Position numbers and translations under genes: made by a program. Source: Notospermus geniculatus (lineage: Eukaryota > Nemertea > Pilidiophora > Heteronemertea > Lineidae). Taken from it: a stretch of 64,000 nt of DNA. Shown in pieces: positions 1 to 11,740 of this stretch (position 1 is its first letter; each line of letters opens with the position of its first letter). The stretch lies in the NCBI GenBank assembly GCA_002633025.1, contig NMRB01000169.1, positions 478,769 through 542,768 on the forward strand. Reading direction: 5' to 3'. Under the pieces are notes generated by a model. The model saw nothing but the letters and a program-made list of their open reading frames with translations, was not told the origin of the DNA and ran no database searches.

Positions 1-1067
1 TGACCGTCTCCGAGAGTTCAAGATGAACTTTCTTGAGGAAGGATAAGCCGCGGCCGGGACAGAATTCGTCTCTTCTCGGTTTATCAAATGAGAACAAATA
101 AGACAAAATCCATAATGATAGTCCGAACGTCTGACTAGTCTCACGCGGTCAGACTTTTACATTACCATTACAGAGTCTGACACCACTCGTGTATATTTTC
201 ATTCGGAACGACCTGAGGCGAACTGCTTATCTGCCACTGGACGGCACATTTCACCTCGGACACAAGTGCAAGGCAGCCATATTGTTTATCTGATGTACTG
301 GGGGGGGGGGCGCACTATATCGACGATATCTTTTCATATTAGTCCGAACGTCTGACTCGTATTGCTATTTTAGAATCTGCTGGACGTCAGTTCTGCAAAT
401 GAGCAACAGGAGGCAGTGTTCGGACTACCATAATGACTGTCGCTGTGTCGCGTTTTTGAGAGCGATGCATCCTGAACTTCACCTGATGAAACCACGAGTT
501 CCCTGTCCCTTCGTCGTTGATGGTCCCAATCAAGCTAAAGACATGTCATGCTATCGAAATGTGTGAAATATAAGGAATTTTTATTGTTATACGCAATAAA
601 AACAGCCAGAGTCTAAGACTCGAAATGACGAATGAGAAGCCGATTAGAGATCGAGCAGTGAAAAGCGAGGGGCCGACGAAAGGCCTCATTCGGCTGATAG
701 CACCAAAATTATCATATCACTTCGTCGTTAATGGTCCCAATCAGACTAAATATGTATCAAATAATCTAAATATCTGAAAGGGGCTGTATACTTAAGGTTG
801 AATTGTCCCAAATAAATTTTTGATTATTTATAATAAAGTGACAAAACCCATTTTCACAGGGTGTGTACCAAAAATCAAGCTTCATACCCTATCAATTTCA
901 GTTTGATATATTGCCTGTGGACTGAGTTATTGGGGTTTTCCATTTTACGGAAAATACCCCCTGGAGAGCAGAATGTACGTCAGATCGCAAAAATTTTTGG
1001 TCCTGTTTTGAGTCCTTCCTAGGGCCTACCACTCCACCGGCTTTCATGACCCTGGGCCTTGCGGTTG
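1..1067. other. No gene seen; low-grade repeats
   Basis: I see no exon with splice sites or a recognisable protein here. Short motifs recur: an 'agtccgaacgtctgact' word near 119 and 342, and a 'cgtcgttgatggtccc'-type word near 513 and 724. These point to old repeat fragments. The ORFs present are short and lack any family resemblance. Confidence 0.5.
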
Positions 1068-1106
1068 CGAAACGTGCCAGTTTACGGACGACACACAGAC
1101 ACACAG

Positions 1107-1138
<32 letters not shown>

Positions 1139-1199
1139 GGACGCCATTCAGTATACATATGACTAGCTCCGCTGACCTTCGGTCAGCTGAGCTAAAAAT
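1068..1199 (+). repeat. 3' end of dispersed repeat with CA microsatellite
   Basis: A CA/CAGA microsatellite (about 1094-1135) lies inside the 3' end of a dispersed repeat. The end pattern is 'cgaaacgtgcc', then 'acggacgac', then a small hairpin built from gctgac/gtcagctgagct. Similar 3' ends occur at 3130-3229, 7405-7484 and 14287-14355. The reading frames across it are only translated CA repeat (CVCVCV). Confidence 0.6.
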
Positions 1200-1631
1200 G
1201 AAAGAAATCCGTCGAGCCGTTTCGGAGGAGTTTGTGTAAATCACAGAAATCGCCTTAGACTAATATAATATAGATACCTACTATAATTCGGGAAAGGGAG
1301 AAAAGACCAATCCCTACAACTTTTCAAAAGGGACCCATAGTAAATTCTCAATGACTTAGGAGCTGTAGGCCTAGTTGGAGGCTATCCTACATTTCATGAT
1401 TTACGCTGAATATCAACACACTACACCTCTTGGTCGATTCTTACGTGCATGGTTGTGGCAGGTATGTCGGAAATGACAATTATCATCCAGGCGGTGGAGA
1501 TCGATGATGCTGAAAGGAGCCGTCCATCGTCCATCATCCACCGTCCATCGTCCAGGTTTTTCGAATACCCGACCAGATTTGGCTGATTTTGCCATTGTCT
1601 CTGCAAGCTATGCTGGACTACTTTTTATATA

Positions 1632-2441
1632 TCGGGTGGGCCAAAAAAAACGCATCGAACTTCAAATCTTGATTTCTCGACAACTGCCCATTATAATTCA
1701 ATGAAATTTGGTACCGTATCATTTAAAGATGTTTTGTTGAACGTGTGAAATTTTTGCATTGATACCTTTGGTATTAGCACCGTATCACGCAATTTAAAAA
1801 TCATTGTAAAAAAATGCGATTCCGGAATCCGGTAAAATACGAGTGGATGAAAAATTCCCAAATTTTAAATTTTCATTTCTCATAAAAGCTTTACTACAAC
1901 TCAGTGAAATTTTGCATAACACTGCTCCATGGTATTGCCCCTAATATGTGAAAGTATTAAACCAATAACTTTAATATCTACCCTGTGGCGCTCATTACTA
2001 TAACGCCATATTGGAATCGAGCGTTTCGAAGTTTCACCATTGTCTCCTAAAATATGATGAATGATTACTATGGTTTTTACATTTGACACCACAATCTTAA
2101 TACCAAAGATAATGTGTTGAAACTTTCACATTTTAGCGGCATAGCCAAGGAACAGTATTGAGTTAATTTTCATTGGGTTATAATGAATAGTTATTGAGAA
2201 ATAGAAACGTGAAGTTCGGGACGGGATTTTTCATATCTTATTGGATTCCGGAATCACACATTTTTACAATGATTTTTAAATTGAGCGATACGGTGCTAAT
2301 ACCAAAGGTATCAATGCAAATATTTCACACATGAAACAAAACATCTTTACATTATACGGCACCAAATTTCATTGAGTTATAATAGACAGTTGTTGAGAAA
2401 TCAAGATTTGAAGTTCGATGCGTTTTTTTTGGCCCACCCGA
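1632..2441. mobile_element. 810-bp foldback element with TA target duplication
   Basis: The ends are inverted repeats beginning TCGGGTGGGCC and finishing GGCCCACCCGA. They are flanked by TA at 1630-1631 and 2442-2443. The inverted arms stay recognisable for at least 190 bp (for example 'accgtatc' and 'ggtattagcacc' against their complements near 2290) and continue imperfectly toward the middle, so nearly the whole element folds back on itself. No transposase frame is visible. It looks like a non-autonomous element of the Tc1/mariner-type (TA) class. Class is inferred from the TA duplication only. Confidence 0.75.
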
Positions 2442-2449
2442 TACATCAC

Positions 2450-3126
2450 AATCCTAAACGGCAGGCGTCAATCTTCACCCGGACAGGAATTGAACCAACT
2501 GCTCCACAATAAGGCCGATGTGATAAGAAACCAAATCCAGTTGAGTACAAACTTTGTAACCAGCTCATTTACTTCGAACTAGATCAACAACTGGTTGTGA
2601 TTCGGTCCAAACGTCAGACTCAAAATGTTCAATGGATAGGCCCTACACTTCATACCGCCGGTGTGCTCGCTCCAAACCCAGAATTCTCTCAATAAACTGA
2701 CCATACGCGACTCATATTGCTAAATACAGCACGCAAACGTTCCTAATTACGATGCAGGCCTACTACAAGTGATAGAAGCTTCGCAAGTGTCATGAATGTA
2801 GCCAAGGTGGCTTGATGACTCGGTTGCTGGCATCTCGAGAGTGACGTCATCAGGCGGTAAAAATAAACGCGGCCATTTCGTTTTTGCTTACAACGCCACC
2901 TGTTGGGCGAAAAAACAGTTATGACAGGAAATTAAATCTTTGTTGATATGCAATGCATCTGCACTAGTGTGAATGCACCAACTGGTCACATTTTATAGAG
3001 ATAGCCATTTTTGGTTTTTCCGCCATCACACGCTTAATATAGGTCAAATAGCGGAAATCATTGCCCTGAGTTATACATCCACCTAAGGTCTACCTCTGGG
3101 GTAAATTTGACTTTGATCGCACAAGC
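2450..3126. other. No gene seen
   Basis: No exon or RNA gene can be supported. The stretch has ordinary intergenic composition, and then runs into the 3' end of a dispersed repeat at 3127-3229. Confidence 0.5.
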
Positions 3127-3229
3127 GGTTACAAAACGTGCCATAAAAATCATTTTTGGACACAGACACACAGACACACATTTTGAATGGTTATTTGACT
3201 AGCTTGGCTGACTTACGTCAGCTAAGCTA
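3127..3229 (+). repeat. Dispersed repeat 3' end
   Basis: This contains 'gttacaaaacgtgcc', a short CAGA stretch and a terminal hairpin (ttggctgac / gtcagctaagc). It is the same 3' structure as at 1068-1199. Confidence 0.55.
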
Positions 3230-3437
3230 AAAAAATATCCTACGGGAGAACATACCATACCGCACTAGGAGTGAAACACCGACGCCCAGTGACGGATTCT
3301 TCTCTGTACGTGTTCCCAAGTCAGGATGCCGTAGGCCTACTCTAACTAGAAGCTTCCCTAACTCTAAGGTTTACCTTTAGCTATTGTTTGCTGGGCGGAA
3401 TACAAAAGCTTAAGGTGGGCCTTAGAGTTAAGGATGC

Positions 3438-4006
3438 TTCTACACTGAAAAACTATTCTTAATCAAAATGACGAATCCAGTTTCGTTTTCCTTTATCACC
3501 AAACTGAGTCTCTTCTGAAATCCATTGTGGAAAAGTGCCAGCCTGAAGAAGACCTCGGTTGGGGTCGAAAATTTGCGAATTTCTGGAAGTTGACTTCCTA
3601 TTTATTATCACCAAACTGAGTATCTAATTCGTCGAAATGGCAAGTCCACGTTCGTCATTTTGATGAACCCTTGTTTCTGTTCGTCAAGGGTTCGTCAAAA
3701 TGACGAACGTGGACTTGTCATTTTGACGAATTAGAAACTCAGCTTGGTGATAATCGAAAGCGAACCTAAAGCCTGCCGCACACTGGAGCTATCTGCTGAG
3801 CAAACAGTCATTCAAGACTTTTTGCTCAGTAGATAGCTCGCGTGTGCTCGTAATTTCGGTGAGTTTTCAGAAAGCTCGCGTGTGCGCGTATTTTTCGGTG
3901 AGTTATCTGCTGGACGGTCTGGAATGACTTTTTGCTCAGCAGATAGCTCCAGTGTGCGGCAGGCTTTAAGTTCATCTTTTTGACGAAGCAGAGTTGTTCA
4001 GTGTAG
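3438..4006. mobile_element. Nested foldback elements
   Basis: The outer ends are inverted (ttctacactgaa at about 3438, ttcagtgtagaa at about 3995). Inside is a near-perfect palindrome (about 3606-3753, arms containing caagtccacgttcgtcattt). A separate 197-bp element sits at 3771-3967, with inverted ends reading gcctgccgcacactggagct and possible TA duplication. The simplest reading is one MITE inserted into another. Confidence 0.7.
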
Positions 4007-4189
4007 AATAGGGACCATGGTTATTGCAACTCTTGTATGGAAACACTGCGATATGAGGAGCATTAGAAAACGTCATTCCGGGTCATGACGAAAGAACTCG
4101 CAGACTGTCACAATTCAGTTCCTGACGTAAATGCAGCCATTTCAAAAGCATCAGTCGCCCGCTTATCTATTTTTGCCAACACCAATGTC

Positions 4190-4372
4190 AAGATATGCCA
4201 ATATTCGAATATCGGAATGCGACGAAAACACTACTGATAGGCCTATTCGAAAAATAGGTTGTGACGAAAACACAGCCATTGCCAAGCTGAACCAAAAGAA
4301 AACATTGGAAAGCCGAGTTATAACGAGAACACAGCCACCGACAAGTCTAATACCAAGAAGTCTGATCATCAC
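4190..4372 (+). repeat. ~59-bp tandem repeat element, short version
   Basis: This has the same start (gtcaagatatgccaatattc) and end (tctgatcatcacgtgaca) as the array at 29305-29660, but only about two internal units instead of about five or six. The unit contains 'aaccaaaagaaaacattcgaaagc'-type sequence. The reading frames over it are a by-product of the periodicity. Confidence 0.7.
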
Positions 4373-4424
4373 GTGACAGGAAGGCTGCTACGGTCCCAAC
4401 ACGATAAGATTTGTGCACAGTGAA

Positions 4425-4810
4425 CGTGACGATACTAGACTGGTACCCGGTCCTAACTATTTTACATCGGACTTTTGCATATGTTAGGACCGGGCGTGCC
4501 TATCGCGTTCGTGAATCGGATTGGCCGATGCTGCCGCAGGTGGTAAGTAGAGGAACTATTATGTTGATACCTTTTCTCTTTTTACCCCTTCGTGATTGGT
4601 GGATTTCCTGGGTCAAATGTAGGTCACTGACCTTCTATCTTCATTCCGGTACGTCAGCCGTATTGAGAATTGAATAAGTATTTCATAATTTACATAAAAT
4701 TTCCAAGTGACGTCACTGCCTAAATTCCTCCACAAATGGCGGCCAATACTGGTCCCACCAAACAAGCCATGACTGCAGCGCGCATGTTGGTAGGATCAGG
4801 TACTAGTCTA
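4425..4810 (+). repeat. Dispersed repeat related to 41713-42197
   Basis: It begins 'gactggtacccggtcctaac' (at about 4437) and includes 'cctatcgcgttcgtgaatc' and 'atggcggccaatact'. It matches 41713-42197 along most of its length. The region around 4801 is the uninterrupted counterpart of the site that carries a 901-bp element at 42198-43098. Confidence 0.75.
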
Positions 4811-5990
4811 CGACGATACTTAGGTCTATACTATACATGTAATTTCAACGAAGCTCTCGGAAGTTCACACACTCATGCAATCTTATGGGTAGGCCTATTT
4901 CTCTCTCCGTCGTTTAAGGGCCTGTCACACTGACGTAGTTCTCAAAACGTCCTGCTCCGTCCTAAAAAATCGTAAAGCGGGCTAGAACGTGTAACCCTTG
5001 GCAAAATAATGCCTCGATGTTCTGGAGCACCCTTCCCGTCCATGAAGTTTGTAAAAAGACTGTAAAAAGTTGCCACTACTGTACGTCCACTCCGTTCGCA
5101 CACATTTTGAGCCCGTTCGGCAAAATTTTCAAGAACGTACTGAGAACTCGCTCAGTGTGATTGGGGCATTAGAATCGATTCGGTTCATTCATCAGGTGAG
5201 AGAAAATTTGAGCGAGGATCCAGTGAACACTTTAGGAAAGAAAAGCTAGAAATTATCACATAATGCAAAAGGGTTTAACTGGCGATGACTGCACGACACC
5301 AAGAAAGCACTGATGCCATGTTTGAGATAACGGCTTTTTCGAACAACCGGGCCCTGGGTGTTGTATAAGAACAAGAAAATGTTCATCAACTACATCCATT
5401 AATTAGGGTCTATTCATTATAAAACCTTTAATAAGCCTAATGAAAGTAAAAAAGTACATGTACATGTATTTGAAAAAAAAAACGTTTGAAACCCCTACAA
5501 CCCAGGGACGTAGTTTTTAGCTTATTAGCCGCAGGTTAAAGTCAACTGGTTCAGCCAATAGAAGTGACCAACGGACGGCAGAACGTCAGCTGGGCCATTC
5601 TTACTGGTCAGAATATGGACGAAATGAATTGTGACTGGAACATTATTCGGTGAGAAGTTGCCAAACCGCTTAAATTGAATAGACTGAAGAACGAATCTGA
5701 CGGTGTGATGTCAGGCAAGTCAAAAGTAACCTTCGCGGATGATCGTGATCATGATAACGATGATCATCATCATCATCATGTCACATCATCACCATTGTCA
5801 CATCATGCCCTGACAAACCTTGAGTTGAGCTGTGGCTGAACGTAAGTTCAAGATAATCTTCGTTGGTGCATACGGACCATTGCGAACGTACTTGCGGTGT
5901 TGCATAAGTCTATGTATTCCTTTTCAAATGCCCTTAACGCACTGAGGGTCAGTGCCTGTCAAATTCCTCGCCTGTTCAAGCTTGATAGTG
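4811..5990. other. No gene seen
   Basis: I see no supported gene. A short GATCAT-rich simple repeat lies at about 5745-5810. Confidence 0.45.
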
Positions 5991-6012
5991 TCGGGGTAAT
6001 GCCCACTGGGGT

Positions 6013-7515
6013 ACACGATCAAATTTTTCATCCAATTTTCTGAACATACTAAAGGCCTACATGCGCATTTGTACACTGAAGCCCCAATGGGCCCGGAATC
6101 TGAATTTCCAAATGAAATGGTCCATGGACCATGTGCTCACTCGTTTGGACATAACAGTGTAATGACAGAGAGAGGTACATGTCAGTTATGAGCAATCTGG
6201 GTCAAGTCATTCCCAAGTTGCAGGACCTCAATGATTGTTGGGTTATGCCGCCTGGCGGCCATATTGGATGTCCGATCAGGCCAAAACTACACATGCACAT
6301 AAAGGTCATCTAGAGGGAGGCACATAGCACATTTGAGGGCTCTGGGTCAAGTCGTTCCTGAGTTATAGCACAATTCATGATTTTCGGGTTATGCCACCTG
6401 GCGGCCATATTGGAACTTTAATCAGGACGAAATTTGACGTGCTTGTAAAGGTCACCTAGAGAGAGGTAAATATCAAGTTTGAGCACTCTGGTCAAGCCGT
6501 TCCTGAGTTATTATGATTTTCAGGTTACGTCACCTGGCGGTCATACTGGATGTCCGATTGGGCCAAAACTTCACATGCACATAAACGTCATCTAGACGGA
6601 GCCACATAGCACATTTAATTGCTCTGGGTCAAGTCGTTCCTGAGTTACAGCACATTTGATGATTTTCAGGTTACGCCACCTGGCGGCCATATTGGAAGTT
6701 TAATCAGGCCGAGATTTGACGTGCTTGTAAAGGTCACCTAGACGGAGGTAAATATCAAGTTCGAGAACTCTGGGTCAAGCCGTTCCTGAGTTATAGCACT
6801 TGGTCGATTTTCAGGTTACGCCACCTGGCGGCCACATTGGATGTCCGATCGGACCGGAACTCGGTAGTTTTGAAGGCACCCCCCCCTAATACATGTTTAT
6901 GCAAGATATGAAGATGCTCGGTGAAATATAGAAGACCTGTGGCAGGTTCGTCACTTTTGTCGAACTTTGACCTCTATGACCTTGAAAAGTAGGTCAAATC
7001 AAAAATTCGTTATATTCATCGTATCCATGACGTAACTCCGACAGTGTCCGCCATTGCTGACGTCGCAAGGGTGGTGGGCAAATGACGCAAGAGTGGTGGG
7101 CAAATTTCATGGCTTTGCTGAAGAAGCTGGTGGGCAAAAAAGACGCAACGTCACAACGTCACCATGGTCACGTAGGCCTGGGCCTACGTCATGGATACGA
7201 TGAATATGTTATGTATCCTAATTAGATACATCTATGATAAAAATTTGGAGACGATCCAGTCATTAGTTCAGGAGTTATTGCACTTTTGTGTTTTTGGTTT
7301 CGGCCACCTGGAGGCCAAGCCAAGAATCGAATCGGACCGACACTTGGTATCATAGGTCATCTGACCTAGGGGTATACATGTACCAAGTTTCAGATCAATA
7401 GCACCAGCGGTTACGAAACGTGCCCTGCTAACGGACAACGACGGACGACGGACACCGCAGGACGATAAAAGCTCACGAGTGAGCGAAAAATTGGATGAAA
7501 AATTTGATCGTGTAC
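6013..7515. mobile_element. Foldback-flanked repeat with internal ~230-bp tandem units
   Basis: Inverted arms of about 30 bp (gtacacgatcaaatttttca at 6013; tgaaaaatttgatcgtgtac near 7495) enclose a repeat that starts near 6111 with 'tgaaatggtccatgga'. Inside, a unit of about 210-240 bp recurs four to five times, marked by 'ccacctggcggccatattgga' and 'gttcctgagttat'. The 3' part contains 'cgaaacgtgcc' and a hairpin ctcacgagtgag. No coding sequence is evident. The same repeat at 13477-14355 has a clear target-site duplication. Confidence 0.7.
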
Positions 7516-8790
7516 AGCAGGCATAAATAAAATTGGCCTCAAAGCCTGAATTAAATTGCGCGGAATATCCGTCAAATCAGATAGGATTGTCACTTTTAAT
7601 TGCTATCGCACTCTCTCGAAAGACAAAGGGTGGTTCCTTCTAAAACCTGGACAAAATATAACCTCGAACCACGATTTGATTCCACAGTGTGTATTCGCCA
7701 TGTCTTGAGGTATAATTTGCCTAGAAACCAACACCTAGAATCGATTGCCGACTGATTGTGAATGATCTGATTATAAACGTATCGGTATGATACCAAAAGT
7801 TGGCAGAGCTGATCAATAACTGCAAAGTGGATAACAATGACAACGTATTTTTCCCAAAAGGCAAATTCTTTGTTTCCAGATACTTCAACAAAATGCGAGA
7901 AGTCCAAACAAAATACGACACAATTTCAGTCACAACATGCAAATGCAGCAAGTGTTAACTTACACTTCATCGGTTCTAGGACTCCTCCTCCCCCCCCNTA
8001 ATATAGCACCAATTAGCACAAAATTTCACTAATAAGTGTAATGTAACGCCAGGTTATGTCTCTTATAGTAGAATTTACATATTATTCGCGTTTTTTCGAG
8101 AAATCGACACTTTTGTTTGGGGCATAATCGCCGATGTATGGACGAATGTATACATCATCATGAAACGGCATTTTTGTGTACAAAATAACGAGAGCATGCA
8201 AACAAATCAGAAGAATATATCACCTTTACACAACGATGTGTATCAAGATCTCCTCCCCTATTTATTTTGAACCGTATGTAATCCTTCATCACCGAGAAAT
8301 GAGCAGAAAAGTCCAGAATTGCCCCGTAGCAGACGAGTCAGGTCGCCATTTTGTTTGATCCACGCATAACCGACGTGTATGGAGAGACGATGTGTGTACG
8401 CACATATAGTGCACGAATGTTCAGGTAGCCTTCTTGGGACTAAAATAAAGGGACGCCTTGTGGATGAGTTGATAATTGGGGTCAGTGTTGATGGTGAATA
8501 TAGGCCATCGCCGCATTTGGGTTATCAGTATTGTCCAGTTGGTTCAGTGTTACGGCTATGGTTGGCTATTGCCATGGGTTCGAGCCCGGGTGGTGGAAGA
8601 AATGTTTTTCTCCATTTCTTTTCTTTTATTTACAAAGATTTTCTCTGTTTGGATGTAAGGACTTGTCCTGCTATCGATTTTCTTTCCGGTGCCCAAACCA
8701 AACATCTATTCCCCCAGCAACTAACTGCAGTCTCATGATCTGAACGTCACTTCGTGAACTCGGTCGCCACCAGGCTTGTTTTTCTTTTTA
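7516..8790. other. No gene seen
   Basis: The ORFs here have no recognisable domain, no splice-site support and no repeated relatives in the window. A C-run followed by a single N is at about 7991-7998. Confidence 0.4.
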
Positions 8791-8799
8791 CTGATATAC

Positions 8800-8970
8800 C
8801 TACTCCAGTCCCAACAAAATTCACAACAGTTCGGAAAAAAAGTTCGCGTCCCGATCGACGAAATCCAGGTTAAGCCAAGGCTGAGTAAGGCTGGGCATTA
8901 GTAACACTAGCATGATACCCATGGCGAGCACATACGCACAGGGCGCATGTGGTCAGAGGATGGCATAAGG
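8800..8970. repeat. Dispersed repeat, copy of 13215-13318 plus flank
   Basis: The segment with 'caaaattcacaacagttcgg' and 'gcgtcccgatcgacgaaatcc' matches 13230-13318. The following part (gcattagtaacactagcatg, ggcgagcacat) matches 10963-11030 at the end of the minisatellite. This places 8.8-11.7 kb and 13.2-14.7 kb as partly duplicated versions of one sequence. Confidence 0.6.
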
Positions 8971-9794
8971 GGTAAAAAATATAATGGCACCATAGGCAGT
9001 AAGGGTGGCCAAAAATCATGCTGAAGTCATGTAGAAAATCCCTGAATATTATGGGTTAGAATTGCAGCAATGGGGCTGGTGACGGACGGGTAGAGATGGT
9101 GCCGATTCCAAGACTTTGTCCCCTGGACATTCCTCCCCCTCCCGATATCTGCCTATGGAATTTTGCCCGCCGGACATTTACCCTCGTAGGACATATTTGG
9201 CCCCAGCACATGTCCCCCAAACATCTACCCCTGACATGAGGCGGCTGAACTTAAGCGGCTAATTAAGCAGCTTTTAGCCCCCAAAATCTCGGAAGTGAAC
9301 ATGAGAGGTCCTACGGGGGGTTCAAACGTCGAGGGGGGGGGGGGCAGAAATCATGGGCAATTGTCCGGAGGAAAAGTATCCTGATACCGCCCATGCAATG
9401 TAATGATGTGGCGATGAGACGATGGCCGAAGACAGGTGTAGGGTGGTTATGCGGCTCACACGGAATTGGTGCGAATGGTGAACCGCAATACAAAAAGAGG
9501 TGATGGCAAATGTGCCGCTCGATTAGTGCAGAAAAACCATTGATTCTGCAAAGCTCGCATCACTTTCTGGCCTAAAAGTAGGTGGAGGACACTCCCCAAA
9601 TAATAACTAAACATTCCCAAACGTTGTTGTCTCTGGTCAATGCGTAGTTTGTGAGTATTTGCGTGACAAAGACCCATGTTTGCTCGGTGACCTAACATCT
9701 GTACACATTGTTACACTGTACACCGGTATATGATGCGATCAACTCCAGTTGGTACGGACGTATTTCAAAATGGAGTCCTTCCATTATAATAAGA
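8971..9794. other. No gene seen
   Basis: There is a G-run near 9333-9345 and no recognisable exon, RNA gene or structured repeat. Confidence 0.4.
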
Positions 9795-10985
9795 AGATGA
9801 GACCTTCCATTCAGGTTGGTGTTGATCTAAAAATAATTGGTAGTACAACCGGGCTTCAGTAACATGAGACCTTCCATTCAGGTTGGTGTTAACCCTCTCG
9901 GGACTGGACGATGTTGGAAAGTGCACAATTCGTAACATGAATCTGTGATGTCTCTACAAAAACGCGCCTAGCTCCCTAAAATTGCAACCAAAACTGGCGA
10001 CAAGGCACTCATTCTGGAGGCAACTGGATGGGCCACGATCTCATGGAGGTTTGCTTCTTCCAAAATGTCTGTGCGGAAATAGTCGCGTTCTGCCTACTTC
10101 TTCGTCAGGTTTCCAATCTTTAAACGTCCATATCTCGATAACCGTCATGACCGTTGCTCGTACGCGTCTGCAAATTCGCCAAAATGAAGCTACTTTTTTC
10201 TACTCTTTCTTTTGGCGCCAGTCGCGTCGTCGTAGCTGCTTCCGTTCCGGAGATATGGCCTTTTTGTCACAACATGTCAGATTTGCACTTTGGAGTCTGT
10301 CAATCTAGGCCCCGGGACAAACGTTAAAATGCCATTTTAGCCAGGTTTCTTCAATCAGAGCCAAATCACGTATTGAGAGGGGGGAGGGGGGAGTCTCGCA
10401 TTAAAAAATACGCAAAGAGAACGCGGATCGGTCCACTGGTTACGATTCTATGCCAGTTTGAATGTGCAAGGGTGTGTGGTACAGGCCCAACTCGCCAAAC
10501 GGCGAGATCCGTCCCGAAAGGGTTAATCTAAAAGCAACATAATTTGGTAGTACAACCGGGCATTAGTAACAAGAGACCTTCCATTCAGGTTGGTGTTGAT
10601 CTAAAGGCAATTGGTAGTACAACCGAGCATTAGTAACAAGAGGCCTTCCATTCAGGTTGGTGTTGATCTAAGGGCAATTGGTAGTACAACCGAGCATTAG
10701 TAACAAGAGACCTTCCATTCAGGTTGGTGTTGATCTAAAGGCAATTGGTAGTACAACCGAGCATTAGTAACAAGAGACCTTCTATTCAGGTTGGTGTTGA
10801 TCTTAAAGGCAATTGGTAGTACAACCGAGCATTAGTAACAAGAGACCTTCCATTCAGGTTGGTGTTGATCTAAAGGCAATTGGTAGTACAACCGAGCATT
10901 AGTAACAAGAGACCTTCCATTCAGGTTGATGTTGATCTAAAGGCAATTGGTAGTACAACCGAGCATTAGTAACACTAGCATGGTA
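9795..10985 (-). repeat. ~67-bp minisatellite derived from a coding C-terminus
   Basis: The unit contains 'gagaccttccattcaggttg', 'tgttgatctaaaggcaattg' and 'gtagtacaaccgagcatta'. About eight copies occur, two at 9795-9892 and the rest at 10527-10985, split by a 630-bp insertion. On the minus strand part of each unit reads YYQLPLDQHQPEWKVSCY and then stops. This is nearly the C-terminal end of the open frame at 14445-15425 (YYQLLLDQHQHEWKVSCD). The array therefore seems to have grown from a piece of that gene. Confidence 0.8.
9893..10522. mobile_element. 630-bp TTAA-flanked MITE inside the minisatellite
   Basis: TTAA occurs at 9889-9892 and again at 10523-10526. The inverted ends read CCCTCTCGGGAC and GTCCCGAAAGGG. 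The insertion separates two units of the minisatellite, so it is younger than the array. TTAA target duplication is typical of piggyBac-type transposons. No transposase is seen, so it is non-autonomous. The 108-residue ORF inside it has no family resemblance. Confidence 0.75.
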
Positions 10986-11030
10986 CCCGTGGCGAGCACA
11001 TTCACAGGATGCATGTGGCCAGAGGATGGC

Positions 11031-11454
11031 ATTTTGCTGGACGTCTCTGTGTGGGGGGGAAATGTTTAGTGGGGGCCAACTCCTCGGACAATAATCTAGG
11101 CCTATGGGAAGCAGATGGCAGCAGTTTTATGTGTTGAAGTTCCTATTTTCTGATCACCCTGCCTGGTTGAAGACAATGCATTATACCTAGTTCCGTCGGC
11201 CACCGTGTAGATAGTGTTGCGTACGAAGCGCCATCTACACGGTGGCCAGCGAAACCAGGCTAGTGGGCATTCCAAATCATTGGAAGTTTCTTCCTGCATT
11301 TTATTCGCTTAAGGGTAAAAAAATTTAATGCCACCCGCTTAAGGGCCACCCCATATCATTTTCAACACTTCCTGTGAAAATGGTGCCATTTCGATCAGAA
11401 ACCACGGAGGAGTTCGTGTTCGAAGTTAAAGCGCCACCGTCAATTATAATATAG
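11031..11454. other. No gene seen; short inverted repeat
   Basis: A short inverted pair (gccaccgtgtagat near 11199, atctacacggtggcc near 11232) lies here. Nothing else is recognisable. Confidence 0.4.
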
Positions 11455-11740
11455 ATGAGACCTTCCTTTCAGGTGATCATGTTGATCTAAAAGCAATTGG
11501 TAGTAGGCTACAACCGGGCATAAATAACATGAGACTTTCCATTCACGTGGTGTTGATCTAAAAGCAATTGGTAGTACACTGACTTTTTATTTCTCAGCAT
11601 ATTATACACGACCAAGCCACCGTAAGAATTCGCTACTAGGTAAGAATACCATTCAAAAACTCCATTGATACGCTGTGGTCGTTGGACACTATGGTAGGGT
11701 AATGGCCCACAGATCGGAATCTTGAAGAGTAGGCACTCGG
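11455..11740 (-). pseudogene. Second GT92-like C-terminal fragment
   Basis: Reading the minus strand from about 11740 gives an open stretch resembling residues of the larger frame at 14445-15425. It has ICGPLPYHSVQR, then INGVFEWYSYLVANSYGG, then a YNMLR motif and YYQLLLDQH. It then runs into minisatellite-like repeats and a stop. There is no start codon and no upstream homology beyond the CLLFKIPICGPL segment, so this is a partial copy. The pattern C-x-G-P-L, an aromatic-rich WY stretch and a (V/Q)YD/N-x-L motif is reminiscent of the entry to a GT92 (DUF23) domain. That assignment is tentative. Confidence 0.6.

Noticed and set aside
898-1158. Cysteine/valine-rich minus-strand ORF
   Set aside because: It is the translation of a CA microsatellite (CVCVCV).
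9982-10308. 108-residue plus-strand ORF
   Set aside because: It lies inside a TTAA-flanked MITE, shows no domain pattern and has no related frame elsewhere in the window.
9795-10985. Regular ~67-bp repeats as a CRISPR array
   Set aside because: The whole unit repeats with no unique spacers, the context is eukaryotic and no cas genes are present. It is a minisatellite.
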